Of a DNA stretch of 64,000 nt, positions 51,332 to 62,532 are shown one piece after another. Where the stretch lies: NCBI RefSeq assembly GCF_000732615.1, contig NZ_JPGL01000031.1:1-64000 (forward strand). Reading direction: 5' to 3'. Made by a program: the position numbers and the translations under genes. A model generated the notes under the pieces. It was not told where the DNA came from and did no database searches. It saw only the letters and a list, made by a program, of their open reading frames with translations. Source of the stretch: Burkholderia paludis (GTDB lineage: Bacteria; Pseudomonadota; Gammaproteobacteria; Burkholderiales; Burkholderiaceae). Position 1 is the first letter of the stretch; the number at the start of each line of letters is the position of its first letter.

Positions 51332-51820
51332 GGTGGCTCCGGGGGATAAAACGGCTTCGCGGCATCGACGGGATGCCAGGCGGCCGGGACACGAAACGCG
51401 CTGAGATTAGCGTGTTCCGCGGCCCGTTGCACTAGTGGTTACAAACGCCGCAAAGCCTTGCCGGGCGGGAGTTCGGCGCAGATCGGGGCGGCTCGGGACG
51501 GTACTCGCCAGATGCCCCGAAATGACCGCAGATGACGACGGTCGAGCGACACCCCCCAACCGAAAAAAATCGGAGGCGAGGCGGGTGCGCGGGGGGAAAA
51601 AATCGGGGATCGAGCGACGGAAGATCGCCGGCGCGGGACGAGGCGGCCGATGCGATTCGTGAACGGTCGGCAGGAACGACAGCAAAAAAGGCGCAGCGGA
51701 ACCCGCGCGAAGTCGCGCGACGGCCGGTTACGCCGGCGTGCGATGCGTACCGCGTGCGCGGCGCGACGAAAAAGAGGGGAAGGGCAAACCGGAAACGGGG
51801 CGGCGCAGGCCGCCGCCCTG
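51332..51820. other. 490-bp intergenic region with low-complexity runs
   Basis: The gap lies between the start of bioA and the end of the next gene on the same strand, so it holds the biotin operon promoter. No credible gene is present. At about 51540-51625, two imperfect copies of a TCGAGCGAC plus G-run plus GAAAAAAATCGG block stand in opposed order, giving G and A runs unlike the surroundings. A hairpin GGGCGGCG/CGCCGCCC (51798-51818) may end the upstream hydrolase gene. A GTTACAAAC stretch near 51440 on the + strand may be part of an operator but is not enough to name BirA. Confidence 0.45.
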
Positions 51821-53086
51821 TCAGCGCGAGGCCAGCGCGCGCGTATGGATGTCGCGCGTGTCGTCGCCGCCGTTGTCGGCCGTCTGGGTCGTGTTCCACA
51901 CGACGTGGTCGTTGACCGCATACAGCCGGCACGCGCCGGCGTCCTGCTTCGCGCAGTTGTCGAGCGCGAGCGCCATCGGGTCGTCGCCGCCTTCGGCCCA
52001 CGACCAGGCGCCTTCCGACGACACCGCGAACGCGCGGCTCGGATGCTGGTTCAGGAAACGGCGATAGCCTTCGCGGCCGGCGTCGTCGAGATACGGCACC
52101 GCGTTGACCGCGTCGATGGACGCATAGCCGCTCGCCTTCGGCTCGTGCGGGTTCGCGACCGCATAGCGCACCGAGGTCGGCAGGTTCAGCTGGGCGAGGA
52201 AGGCGTTGACGGCCGGCCACCACACGGGCACGCCGTCGCGATCGACGATCAGCCGGTGTGCGTCGTCCTTGTAGCGGCCGAAATCGATGAACCGGGCCTG
52301 CGTGCCGTGCGACACGTACGCGTCGTGCATTTGCGCGACGAGCCCGGGCGTCCACACCGAATCGTTGTCGCCGTACAGCCAGAGCGAGCGCACGGCCGTG
52401 TGCGCGCCGTACCGGTCGAACGCGTCGACGAGATTGCGCTGCCAGCCGTCGCACAGGTCCTGGCGCAGCCCGCCGGAGAAGTTGATGATGCCGCGCACGC
52501 CCGGCGCGGCTTCGGTGCCGTACGCGACCGATACGAGGCCGCCGTGCGACGTGCCCGCGACGACGATGCGCGACGCATCGACGTACGACTGGCGCGACAT
52601 GTAGCGAATGGTGGCGTCGACGTCGGCCGCCTGCGCGAGACCGTTCTTCTCGACGTTGCAGCCTTCCTGCTGGTACGTGCCGCCCGAGCCGGCGAAGCCC
52701 TGGCGGTTCGGCGCGATCACCGCGTAGCCGCGGCGCACGAATTCACGCGCGAACGCGAGCGGCCGGCTGCGCGGCTGCAGATGGAGATCGCCGGTGTTCT
52801 TGCCGTGATTGAAGACGACGAGCGGGAAGGGGCCGGGGCCGTCCGGCTTGAAGAGCGTGGCCTCGAGCGTGACGCTGCCCGACGCGTCGGCCGGAATGCG
52901 CAGGACCTGTTCGTTGAGGTCGGACGCGACCTGCGGCAGGTTCGAATCGCCGTAGTCGAATCGCTCGGCATGGGCGAGCGACCCGGTGGCGCCCGACCCC
53001 GTATCGGCATTCGTCAGCGTACCGGCCTGAGCGGCCGACAGCGCACAGGCCGCCATCCATCCCACCAATACCTTGCTGAACGCCAT
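51821..53086 (-). CDS. secreted alpha/beta hydrolase, dienelactone-hydrolase-like
   Basis: Exported serine hydrolase of 421 aa. A signal peptide (about 1-22, MAFSKVLVGWMAACALSAAQAG) is followed by a mature domain. The nucleophile is the Ser of VAGTSHGGLVSVAYG (about 178-192), the oxyanion-side motif is VVFNHGKNTGD (about 90-100), and an acidic residue and His are likely in YGDNDSVWTP and KDDAHRL. Substrate unknown; such proteins split esters or peptides. Starts at 53125, 53101 and 53086 are all possible; the last gives the cleanest signal peptide. An isolated gene with promoter to its right. Confidence 0.85.
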   Translation of the reverse strand: MAFSKVLVGWMAACALSAAQAGTLTNADTGSGATGSLAHAERFDYGDSNLPQVASDLNEQVLRIPADASGSVTLEATLFKPDGPGPFPLVVFNHGKNTGDLHLQPRSRPLAFAREFVRRGYAVIAPNRQGFAGSGGTYQQEGCNVEKNGLAQAADVDATIRYMSRQSYVDASRIVVAGTSHGGLVSVAYGTEAAPGVRGIINFSGGLRQDLCDGWQRNLVDAFDRYGAHTAVRSLWLYGDNDSVWTPGLVAQMHDAYVSHGTQARFIDFGRYKDDAHRLIVDRDGVPVWWPAVNAFLAQLNLPTSVRYAVANPHEPKASGYASIDAVNAVPYLDDAGREGYRRFLNQHPSRAFAVSSEGAWSWAEGGDDPMALALDNCAKQDAGACRLYAVNDHVVWNTTQTADNGGDDTRDIHTRALASR

Positions 53087-53191
53087 TCGTAAGCCCGCCA
53101 TGCAACATGACCAATTCGAGGCCATCGTAGCCCGACAAAATCGGGTTGTGCAATGCGGGAATTACCCGGCGTCTGACACAGCAACCTTTTG

Positions 53192-53629
53192 TCAGCGTTC
53201 GCTTACTTCGCCGTCGACATAGCGCCAGAAACCGTGTTCGTCGCGCTCGAAACGGCTCGTCTCGTGAAGCCGGTAAGCGCGTCCGCCGACCTTGTAGCGG
53301 GCCACGAATTCGACCTCCGCGTGCCGTTCGTCGAGCGGCGCATGGCGTTTGACCGCGAGGCCGAGCCAGCGCGGCGCGTCGGGGGCGTCGGGGTCGGTGT
53401 CGAGATCGGGCGGGCAGGTGCGCGCGGCCCACGTCGCGCGCAGGTAGCCGGTCGCGCCGAGCACGTATGCGCTGTACCGCGAACGCATCAACTCGAGCGC
53501 GGTGGGCGCGGCTTCGCCGCCGTCGATGAAGCGGCCGCAGCAGGCCGCATAGCGGGGCGCCGGCGCGTTGCCGGCGGGAGCGGGGGACGCGCCGCCGCAC
53601 GGGCACGCGTCAGGTCGGTTCGAAATCAT
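53192..53629 (-). CDS. YchJ-family protein (UPF0225)
   Basis: Protein of 145 aa of the YchJ family, with an N-terminal Cys motif like a SEC-C zinc site (ACPCGG at 8-13 and AACCGRF at 28-34). A core of the NTF2-like type follows: LMRSRYSAYVLGATGYLRATW (about 48-68), WLGLAV and VEFVARYKVGGRAYRLHETSRF (about 105-126). The function of the family is unknown. It is co-directional with an SDR gene 37 bp upstream, and the two may be one transcript. Confidence 0.9.
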   Translation of the reverse strand: MISNRPDACPCGGASPAPAGNAPAPRYAACCGRFIDGGEAAPTALELMRSRYSAYVLGATGYLRATWAARTCPPDLDTDPDAPDAPRWLGLAVKRHAPLDERHAEVEFVARYKVGGRAYRLHETSRFERDEHGFWRYVDGEVSER

Positions 53630-53666
53630 GCGAAACGGGAATTAACGACGCCAGGTTGTCGGCTGC

Positions 53667-54344
53667 CTACCAGCTCAGCTCGACACCGTCGTACTGGAAG
53701 AAGCGGCCGTTTGCCTGCGACACGTCCGCGCCGGATTCGGCGATCACGCGGCGCATGCCGGTCACGCTGGTTTCCGGATCGATCGCGGCCTGCGCGCCGC
53801 CCATGTCGGTGCGCACCCAGCCGGGATGGAGCGAGATGCACGCGGCGTGGCGCGTCTGCAGCGACGCGATGCGCAGCGCGTCGTTCAGCGCGGCCTTGCT
53901 GGCGCGGTACAGCCAGCCGGTCGTGCCGGTCGCTTCGGCGATGCTGCCCATCCGGCTCGACACGACGGCCAGCACGCCGCGCGCGTCCTCGACGAGCGGC
54001 AGCAGGATCGGCAGCAACTGCATCGGCCCGCGCACGTTCGTATGCATCACCGCGTCGAAATCCTCGGCGGTGATCGTCTCCACGCCCTCGGTGCGCGGCC
54101 CGTAGACGCCCGACACCAGCACGGCCGCATCGAGCCGCTCGCCGTCGAGCTTCCAGCCGAGCGCCGCGATCTGCTCGGGCTGCGTGATGTCGAGCGCATG
54201 CGCCTGAGCGCCGAGCGCGCGCAGCGCGTCGAGCGATGCGTCGTCGCGCGCGGTGGCGATCACGTTCCAGCCGTCGCGCCGGTATTGCCTGACGAATTCG
54301 CGGCCGAGGCCGCGCGATGCGCCGACGATCAATACGGTTTTCAT
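53667..54344 (-). CDS. short-chain dehydrogenase/reductase
   Basis: NAD(P)-dependent SDR of 225 aa. The nucleotide motif is GASRGLGREF (8-17) and the catalytic set is S129/S130 in VVSSRMG, Y146 and K150 in WLYRASKAAL. The start has AAGGAG eight bases upstream; a longer reading from 54383 has no such site. It resembles C-factor-like SDRs (csgA type) by its short length and the late GWVRTDMGG. Substrate unknown. Confidence 0.9.
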   Translation of the reverse strand: MKTVLIVGASRGLGREFVRQYRRDGWNVIATARDDASLDALRALGAQAHALDITQPEQIAALGWKLDGERLDAAVLVSGVYGPRTEGVETITAEDFDAVMHTNVRGPMQLLPILLPLVEDARGVLAVVSSRMGSIAEATGTTGWLYRASKAALNDALRIASLQTRHAACISLHPGWVRTDMGGAQAAIDPETSVTGMRRVIAESGADVSQANGRFFQYDGVELSW

Positions 54345-54456
54345 GCCCGTCGCTCCTTGTCCTGATGCCGCCGGGGCGGCCATGCCGGTGTCGGATTCAT
54401 GCGGTGCGTCGCGCGGCCGCGCGCCCGGCGCGGCGGCCGCCCCGGACGCCGCGGCG

Positions 54457-55224
54457 TTACTGCGCGTCGTCGCAGGGTTTCAGCGTGTCGACGACGGATT
54501 GCGCGACGCCTTCGAGCCGCGCGGCGTCCGCCGCGACCATGTCGTTGTCCGGCGCATGCTGGCCGCCCGTGGTGAGCGCGGCGACGCAGCGCTTGTAGGT
54601 GGCGTCGAGCGCTTCGAAGTTCGACACGGCCATCCCGAGGTTGCGCATCCGGCCGTCGTGCACGCCGTACACGAGCCCGTGCACGGTGAGCGACTGGCCG
54701 CGCGCCCACGCGTCGTTGACGATCGTCGTGCGACACACGTTGACTACTTGCTCGATCGCGTTCAGCTCGATCAGGCGGCGGTAGCGCGCCTCGCCCACCG
54801 GCCATTCGTCGAGCAGTGCCGCGTGGCGTTCACGCACGTCCTGCACGTGATGCAGCCAGTTGTCCGCGAGGCCGACGCGCCGGTTGAGCAGCGCCGCGTT
54901 CACGCCCGAGCAGCCGTAGTGGCCGACGACCATGATGTGCTTCACGCGCAGGATGTCGACCGCGAACTGGATCACGGACAGGCAGTTCAGGTCGCTGTGC
55001 ACGACCACGTTCGCGATGTTGCGGTGGACGAACACCTCGCCCGGCGGCAGGCCGATGATCTGGTTCGCGGGCACGCGCGAATCCGAGCAGCCGATCCACA
55101 GATACTCCGGCGCCTGCTGGTCGGCGAGACGCGCGAAGAATTGCGGGTCGTCCTCGAGCTTGCGTTTGACCCAGGCGTCGTTGTTGTCGAACAGGTGTGA
55201 AAGCGGATTGTCTTGGGTGTTCAT
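54457..55224 (-). CDS. can: beta-class carbonic anhydrase
   Basis: Zinc enzyme of 255 aa that interconverts CO2 and bicarbonate. The zinc ligands C46, D48, H102 and C105 lie in LWIGCSDSRVP and VVGHYGCSGV, with R50 pairing with D48. The N-terminal MNTQDNPLSHLFDNNDAW is typical of Can. Length is slightly above the usual 220 because of a C-terminal tail. Bicarbonate supplied by this enzyme feeds carboxylases in general. It is followed upstream by aceK (55-bp gap). Confidence 0.94.
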   Translation of the reverse strand: MNTQDNPLSHLFDNNDAWVKRKLEDDPQFFARLADQQAPEYLWIGCSDSRVPANQIIGLPPGEVFVHRNIANVVVHSDLNCLSVIQFAVDILRVKHIMVVGHYGCSGVNAALLNRRVGLADNWLHHVQDVRERHAALLDEWPVGEARYRRLIELNAIEQVVNVCRTTIVNDAWARGQSLTVHGLVYGVHDGRMRNLGMAVSNFEALDATYKRCVAALTTGGQHAPDNDMVAADAARLEGVAQSVVDTLKPCDDAQ

Positions 55225-55279
55225 CGGTGTGGATTCCGTTGGCGGAAATCGGTTCGCTGTCGATTCGGGGTAACCGGGC

Positions 55280-57097
55280 TCAGGCGGCGCGCTGCGCGTC
55301 GCCTGCGCCGTCGTTCTGGTCCGTCGCGCCGAAGCGCGCGGGGTAGCGCGCGCAAAAGCGCAGCGCGGTGTCGTACGGGTAAAAATCGGGCAGTTCGCCC
55401 TGCATCAGCTTGTCCTTGCTCGCCTGCCACAGCGCGGGATCGAAAAAGTCCGCGTGATGCCTCATGAAGACGTCGCGCACCCGCGGGTCGCCGAGCAGGA
55501 ACGGCCCGTAGGTTTCCGGGAAGATGTCGTGCGGGCCGACGGTATACCACGGTTCGCCGGACAGCTCGTCCTCCTCGTTGCGCGGCGGCGGCACGCGGCG
55601 CACGTTGCAGTCGGTCAGGTACTCGATCTCGTCGTAGTCGTAGAACACGACGCGGCCGTGGCGCGTGACGCCGAAGTTCTTGTACAGCATGTCGCCGGGG
55701 AAGATGTTCGCCTTCATCAGCTCCTTCACCGCGTTGCCGTATTCCTTCACGCCGTGCTCGATGTCGGCCTCCGAGCCGTTCTGCAGGTACAGGTTGAGCG
55801 GCGTCATGCGGCGCTCGATGTACAGGTGGCGGATCACGAGGTTGCCGTCCTCGTACTCGAGCAGCGACGGGACTTCCTTTTCCAGTTCGCGCACGAGCGC
55901 GTGGTCGAGCCGCGCGAGCGGCAGCGCGACGCTCGAATACTCGAGCGTGTCGGCCATCCGCCCGAGACGGTCGTGGCGCTTCACGAGCTGGTACTTCTCC
56001 ATGATCTGCGCGCGGGTCGTTTCCTTCGGCGGCGGGAAGTGGTCCTTGATGATCTTGAACACGTACGGGAACGACGGCAGCGTGAACACGAGCATCACGA
56101 GGCCCTTGATCCCGGGCGCGATGATGAAGCGGTCGCTCGAATGCGACAGGTGGTGCAGCAGGTCGCGGTAGAACAGGTTCTTGCCCTGCTTCTGCAGCCC
56201 GACCGACGTGTAGATTTCCGCCTTCGGCTTGCCGGGCATGATCGTGCACAGGAAGTCGACGTACGCGGACGGCACGCCCATGTCGACGAGGAAGTACGAG
56301 TGGGAGAAGCCGAAGATGATCTGCAGCTGGTCGCGGCGCAGCAGCACGGTGTCGAGCGCGAGCACGCCGGGGCGCACGTGGCGGATCGGCACCGCGAACG
56401 GCAGCACGTGGTCGGCATTGATGATGCGGCCGACGATGTACGCGCTCTTGTTGCGGAAGAACAGCGACGACAGCACGTGGATCTGGAAATTCGGCGCTTC
56501 CTCGAAGCGGCCGAATTCGTCGTGGATCGCCTGCATCACGCACCCGATGTCGCGCGTGAGATCGTCGAACGCCGGCTCGAGCTGGAAGTTCGTGACGATG
56601 CGCTCGAGCGTGGCCGCGAGCCCGTCGGTGGCCGGATAGTACGCGCGGTAGGTCGGCTTCGCGGCCGGCTCGTCGTTCTCCAGATACTCGGTCGAGATCG
56701 CCGGGCGCACGAAGATGAAATCGTTGCTGAAATACGAGCGGTGCAGGATCTTGCAGCACACCGAATTGAAGAAGGTCTCCGCGCACTCGGGCTGGCGGTG
56801 CGACGTGAGCAGGCCGATGAAGTGCAGCTTGATCTGCTGCCAGACCTCGTCGTCGATGTTCTCCGCGTCGTATTCGTCCTCCAGCACCTCGACGCATTCC
56901 GCCACGCGATCGTCGTACGACGTGATCCGTTCGCGCGCGAGCCGCTGCAGCCCGTGCCAGTCGCCGCGTTCGTACAGCGTCTTCGCCTCGACGGCCGCCT
57001 CGCGGAAGATCCGGTAGTGGCGATCGAAGTTTTCGAGGATCGTCTGTGCGACGTCGAAACCGATCTGCGAGGACAGCAGTTTGGGGAAGTGATTCAT
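55280..57097 (-). CDS. aceK: isocitrate dehydrogenase kinase/phosphatase
   Basis: Bifunctional regulator of 605 aa that phosphorylates and dephosphorylates isocitrate dehydrogenase, steering carbon between the TCA cycle and glyoxylate bypass. The N-terminal regulatory domain (about 1-300) has YYPATDGLAATLERI. The kinase-like domain shows the P-loop-like segment APGIKGLVMLVFTLPSFPYVFKIIKD (about 320-345) and the catalytic VVFYDYDEIEYLTD (about 465-478). The start at MNHFPKLLSSQIGFD matches the family; an ATG 18 codons earlier does not. aceA and aceB are not adjacent, unlike in E. coli. Confidence 0.96.
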   Translation of the reverse strand: MNHFPKLLSSQIGFDVAQTILENFDRHYRIFREAAVEAKTLYERGDWHGLQRLARERITSYDDRVAECVEVLEDEYDAENIDDEVWQQIKLHFIGLLTSHRQPECAETFFNSVCCKILHRSYFSNDFIFVRPAISTEYLENDEPAAKPTYRAYYPATDGLAATLERIVTNFQLEPAFDDLTRDIGCVMQAIHDEFGRFEEAPNFQIHVLSSLFFRNKSAYIVGRIINADHVLPFAVPIRHVRPGVLALDTVLLRRDQLQIIFGFSHSYFLVDMGVPSAYVDFLCTIMPGKPKAEIYTSVGLQKQGKNLFYRDLLHHLSHSSDRFIIAPGIKGLVMLVFTLPSFPYVFKIIKDHFPPPKETTRAQIMEKYQLVKRHDRLGRMADTLEYSSVALPLARLDHALVRELEKEVPSLLEYEDGNLVIRHLYIERRMTPLNLYLQNGSEADIEHGVKEYGNAVKELMKANIFPGDMLYKNFGVTRHGRVVFYDYDEIEYLTDCNVRRVPPPRNEEDELSGEPWYTVGPHDIFPETYGPFLLGDPRVRDVFMRHHADFFDPALWQASKDKLMQGELPDFYPYDTALRFCARYPARFGATDQNDGAGDAQRAA

Positions 57098-57401
57098 CGC
57101 GTGCAGGCTCGTTCGGGAGGGGCTGTAAGCACTCGCCATTTTAGCGCCCAAGCGGGCGGTTCAACGACTATGCGGCAATGCGGGGCCGGCCGGCAAGCGG
57201 CGGTTTATCCGCCGTTGGGGGCCGTTCGGCGCATCTTCGCGTAAAGATACGGGTACGGAACCGATTCTGGCACGAACTTTTTTTGACGGGCCGGCGGCCG
57301 GCGGACACGCGTTGCGCACGACGGCGATAGAATCGACGCAACGCCCGCCGCGGCCTGCCGCCGGCGCGCATTCGCACAGATAACGACGAGACGCCCCACC
57401 G
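57098..57401. other. intergenic region between divergent genes
   Basis: The 304-bp gap between aceK and the MBL-fold gene holds no gene. A hairpin CGGCGG-TTTAT-CCGCCG is at 57198-57214. TAGAAT at 57328-57333 is a good -10 for the + strand gene; its -35 is unclear (TTGACG at 57283 is too far). Confidence 0.45.
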
Positions 57402-58478
57402 ATGAACGCACTGGAACACCAACTCGACTATCCCTTCGCCGACACGCTGCCCGCCGCGGGCGACACGTTCGAGGTCGCGCCCGGCGTGCGCTGGTTGCGC
57501 ATGCCGCTGCCGTTCTCGCTCGACCACATCAACCTCTGGCTGCTGCGCGACGAGATCGACGGGCAGGCCGGCTGGACGATCGTCGATTGCGGGATCGCGT
57601 CGGAGGCGATCCGCGCGCACTGGGAGCGGATCTTCGACGCGCATCTCGACGGCCTGCCCGTGCTGCGCGTGCTCGTCACGCACTGCCATCCCGATCACTT
57701 CGGGCTGGCGAACTGGCTGTGCGAAGGCGGCGACAAGGGCCGCTGGAACGTGCGCCTGTGGATGACGCTCGGCGAGTACATGTTCGGCTGCCTGATGGCG
57801 GCCGGCAACGGCTCGAACGCGGGCGGCGCGGCCGCCGCCGATCACTTCGCGCGCCACGGGCTGACCGATCCGGCCGCGCTCGACAAGCTGCGCAACCGCC
57901 GCCACTACTACTCGGACCTCGTGCCGGCCGTGCCGCCGCGCTACCGGCGCCTGCGCGAGGGCGACGCGGTGACGATCGGCGCGCGCACGTGGCGCGTCGT
58001 CACCGGCTTCGGTCATTCGCCTGAACATTGCGCGCTGCACAGCGAGGCGGACGGCGTGCTGATCTCCGGCGACATGGTGCTGCCGCGCATCTCGACGAAC
58101 GTGTCCGTATTCGATCTCGAGCCGGAAGCGAACCCGCTCGCGCTGTACCTGCAGTCGCTCGGCCGCTACGAGACGATGGCGCCCGATACGCTCGTGCTGC
58201 CGTCGCACGGCAAGCCGTTCCGCGGCGTGCGCACGCGCATCGCGCAACTGCGCGAGCACCACGACGCGCGCCTGGCCGAAGTGCGTGTCGCATGCGCGGA
58301 ACGGCCGACGAGCGCGGCCGACATCGTGCCGATCATGTTCCGCCGCCGCGAGCTGGACATCCACCAGATGACGTTCGCGCTGGGCGAGGCGCTCGCGCAC
58401 CTGAACCTGCTGTGGCTCGCGGGCGAACTGAAGCGTAGCGAAGACGCGGATGGCGTGATCCGTTTCGTGGGGCGTTGA
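57402..58478 (+). CDS. MBL-fold metallo-hydrolase
   Basis: Metallo-beta-lactamase-fold hydrolase of 358 aa. The metal motif THCHPDHFG gives H94, H96, D98 and H99, with the later ligands in GFGHSPEHC, LISGDMVLP and LPSHGKPF. The C-terminal 75 residues form a helical domain seen in a proteobacterial subgroup without defined substrate. Likely a thioester, lactone or phosphoester hydrolase. It has its own promoter and is divergent from aceK. Confidence 0.9.
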   Translation: MNALEHQLDYPFADTLPAAGDTFEVAPGVRWLRMPLPFSLDHINLWLLRDEIDGQAGWTIVDCGIASEAIRAHWERIFDAHLDGLPVLRVLVTHCHPDHFGLANWLCEGGDKGRWNVRLWMTLGEYMFGCLMAAGNGSNAGGAAAADHFARHGLTDPAALDKLRNRRHYYSDLVPAVPPRYRRLREGDAVTIGARTWRVVTGFGHSPEHCALHSEADGVLISGDMVLPRISTNVSVFDLEPEANPLALYLQSLGRYETMAPDTLVLPSHGKPFRGVRTRIAQLREHHDARLAEVRVACAERPTSAADIVPIMFRRRELDIHQMTFALGEALAHLNLLWLAGELKRSEDADGVIRFVGR

Positions 58479-58495
58479 GCGGGCGAGCCTGCCTC

Positions 58496-58524
58496 GATTC
58501 GCGTCGCGCCTTCCTTCGTATAAT
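58496..58524 (+). promoter_or_regulatory. promoter of the SWIM-domain gene
   Basis: TATAAT at 58519-58524 is a perfect -10 hexamer 21 bases before the ATG. The -35 (GATTCG, 58496-58501) is weak. The mRNA leader would be about 14 nt, and no Shine-Dalgarno sequence is visible. Confidence 0.55.
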
Positions 58525-58544
58525 TCGGGTCTCGAACCGCATCG

Positions 58545-60344
58545 ATGTCGCAACCCATGGCAGGTAATCTTTCCCTCGCCGATGTCATCACGCTCGCGCA
58601 AATCCGCGCGCTGGCCGACCCGCAATCCTTCGTGCGCGGCAAGGCCTATTTCCACGACGGCGCCGTCTCGCGGCTGACCGAGCGCGGCGGCGTGCTGTCG
58701 GCGACCGTGCGTGGTACGTATCGCTATCACGTCGAGTTCGCGGTGAGCAGTGACGGCGGGCTGGACTACGCGTGCAATTGCCCGGTAGGCGACGAAGGGG
58801 TGTTCTGCAAGCACGCGGTTGCGGTCGCATTGTCGTGGCTTGAAAACAGCGGCGAAGAGGTCTTCCACGATGAGGCGCTCGAACAACCCGCGCGTTCGCG
58901 ACGCAAGCGCAAGACCCATGCGGAACTGATTCGCGATTATCTGACTACGCTCGACGAGGATGCGTTGCGGAGCTGGCTGCTCGACGCGGCCGAGCGCGAT
59001 CGAACATTGCGCGACAGGCTGCTGTTCGATGCACGTGCCGCGAATGCCGGCGATGCGGCAAGTCTGCGCGCCGCCGTCCGGCAATTGACGCGTGTGTCGC
59101 GGCCGCTCGGCTGGGATGAAGCGCACACGTACGGAGAGGCGCTGTTCGAAGTGGCCGCCATGCTGCGGCGGCAGTTGGCGGGCGTTCATGCCGCGCAGGT
59201 GGTCGAACTGGCGGAACTGGCGATTGCCGACGCTGAAGCGAGCCTCGAACAGATCGACGACTCGGACGGCAGTGTGGCGCCCGGAATCGGCGAACTGGCC
59301 GGCGTGCACCTCGACGCGTGCATCAGCACTCGGCCGGATCCGGTGAAACTGGCCGAACGCCTGTTTCGCCTGCAGATCGGTGGGCAGTGGGATACGTTCC
59401 GCGCCGTGCTGCCGGCCTATGCCGAACCGCTGGGCGAGGCGGGATTGAGCCACTATCGGGAACTGGTCGAGCGTCAATGGACCACGCTGCCCTCGCTGCC
59501 GGCCGGGCGGGACGATCGGCGCTCGTACGATTCGGTGCGCTTGAATCTCGAGCATGCGATGGAGTCGCTGGCGAGGCGCGACGGTGACGTCGACGCGCTG
59601 ATTCGCATCTGGTCGAAGGATCTGTCGGCATCCGGCCGATTCGCGCAAATCGCGGAATTGTGCGCGGAACATGGCCGTTTCGACGAAGGATTGGCGTGGG
59701 CCGAACGCGGGATGCGCGAAATGAAGGACCGGCCCGACGATCGTCTGCTGGGCTTTTGTATCGACGATCATGTGCGTCGGCGCGCGTTCGATCGGGCGGA
59801 CGAACTCGCGTGGCAACGCTTTGCGTACCATCCAACCGCAGACGCATTCAGGGCGCTGATGAAGGTTGCGAAGGCGGCGAAGCGATGCGACGCCGTGCGG
59901 GAGCGGGCGATTTCTCATCTGCTGTCGCTCGCCCGGACGCGGGAAACGCCGGGGCGGGCGACTCCGGCCGTACGGCGCTGGGAACCGTCGCCGCGTACCG
60001 AACTGGTGAAGCTGCTGCTTGCCGAGCAGAACCACGACGCCGCGTGGGATGCGTTTCTGGGCGGACCTGTCGAGGCCGACGTCTGGCTGACGCTGGCGGC
60101 AGCGCGTGCGAAGACGCATCCGGAACAGGCAATCGCACTGCTGCACCGGTACCTGCCGCTCGCGGTCGACCATGGCTCGGGCAGTGCGCGGTATGACGAG
60201 GCGTTCGACACCGTACGCAAGATTCGTGCGTTGCGGGTCGCGCATCGGCAGCACGCGGCATTCGACGGGGAACTTGAAGAGATCCGCAAGACCTACCGAG
60301 CGAAGCGCAACTTCATCAAGCTGCTCGTGACGCTTGGCGCGTGA
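58545..60344 (+). CDS. SWIM zinc-finger domain protein
   Basis: Protein of 599 aa with an N-terminal SWIM finger, C77-x-C79 ... C88-x-H90 in ACNCPVGDEGVFCKHAVA, a zinc motif for nucleic acid or protein binding. The remaining 480 residues are helical and repeat-like (LAWERGMREMKDRP, WQRFAYHPTADAFRALMKVAKAAKR), similar to TPR-like solenoids in other bacterial SWIM proteins. The role is unknown. Third-position GC is lower than in the neighbours (many GAA, GCA, CAA, CGA codons), a hint of different origin. A small DUF6429 gene follows 22 bases later. Confidence 0.88.
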   Translation: MSQPMAGNLSLADVITLAQIRALADPQSFVRGKAYFHDGAVSRLTERGGVLSATVRGTYRYHVEFAVSSDGGLDYACNCPVGDEGVFCKHAVAVALSWLENSGEEVFHDEALEQPARSRRKRKTHAELIRDYLTTLDEDALRSWLLDAAERDRTLRDRLLFDARAANAGDAASLRAAVRQLTRVSRPLGWDEAHTYGEALFEVAAMLRRQLAGVHAAQVVELAELAIADAEASLEQIDDSDGSVAPGIGELAGVHLDACISTRPDPVKLAERLFRLQIGGQWDTFRAVLPAYAEPLGEAGLSHYRELVERQWTTLPSLPAGRDDRRSYDSVRLNLEHAMESLARRDGDVDALIRIWSKDLSASGRFAQIAELCAEHGRFDEGLAWAERGMREMKDRPDDRLLGFCIDDHVRRRAFDRADELAWQRFAYHPTADAFRALMKVAKAAKRCDAVRERAISHLLSLARTRETPGRATPAVRRWEPSPRTELVKLLLAEQNHDAAWDAFLGGPVEADVWLTLAAARAKTHPEQAIALLHRYLPLAVDHGSGSARYDEAFDTVRKIRALRVAHRQHAAFDGELEEIRKTYRAKRNFIKLLVTLGA

Positions 60345-60366
60345 CAGGGTGACCGGGCCGGAGAAA

Positions 60367-60627
60367 ATGGCGATGAATATAGATCTCGGCGCCATCGATG
60401 ACGCCGTTCTTGCGCTCCTTTATCTGACCTTGCATGACGGCAATCGCGCATGGAAATCCCTCGATTGGAACGTACTGAATCGGTTGCATGAACGTGGCCT
60501 GATTGGCGATCCTGTCAACAAGACGAAATCTGTCGTGCTGACCGATGAGGGCTTGCGGGAGTCCGAGCGACTTTTCATGCAATTGTTCGTCGATTCCGGT
60601 GCCACGCCAGCAGGCGACCCGCGATGA
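60367..60627 (+). CDS. DUF6429 family protein
   Basis: Cytoplasmic protein of 86 aa of the DUF6429 family, with the near-invariant IDDAVLALLYLTLHDGNRAWKSLDWNVLNRLHERG and DPVNKTKSVVLTDEGL segments. The shape is that of a small winged-helix-like domain; function unknown. GGAG lies four bases before this ATG; a second ATG at 60373 is also possible. It follows the SWIM gene on the same strand, and its codon use is similarly AT-richer. The pair may be an operon. Confidence 0.88.
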   Translation: MAMNIDLGAIDDAVLALLYLTLHDGNRAWKSLDWNVLNRLHERGLIGDPVNKTKSVVLTDEGLRESERLFMQLFVDSGATPAGDPR

Positions 60628-60634
60628 TTTTCAG

Positions 60635-62275
<1,641 letters not shown>

Positions 62276-62532
62276 AAGCACCTCCGAAAATGCGTGAAGA
62301 CCTTCGCGCGCGGTGTGCGTGGCACGGCGGCGAAAACATTTCGGGAAGGCTTAGTTGTTCACTTCGGCTGACGTCCGGTATGAGGAATGAGCGCGCAGTG
62401 TAGCAAGCGCGGCGCGCGCCATGCAAGCGGCGGCCCGACGCGTCGTCGCCTGCACGCCACGCGCGACAGGTGTGCGACTGTCCGGTGATGCGCCGCGACG
62501 TTGCACGGCGGGGACGCGCTCGTGCGACGGCC

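Noticed and set aside
57098..57151. Longer AceK starting 18 codons upstream
   Set aside because: The extra residues do not resemble the family N-terminus and no ribosome binding site precedes that ATG.
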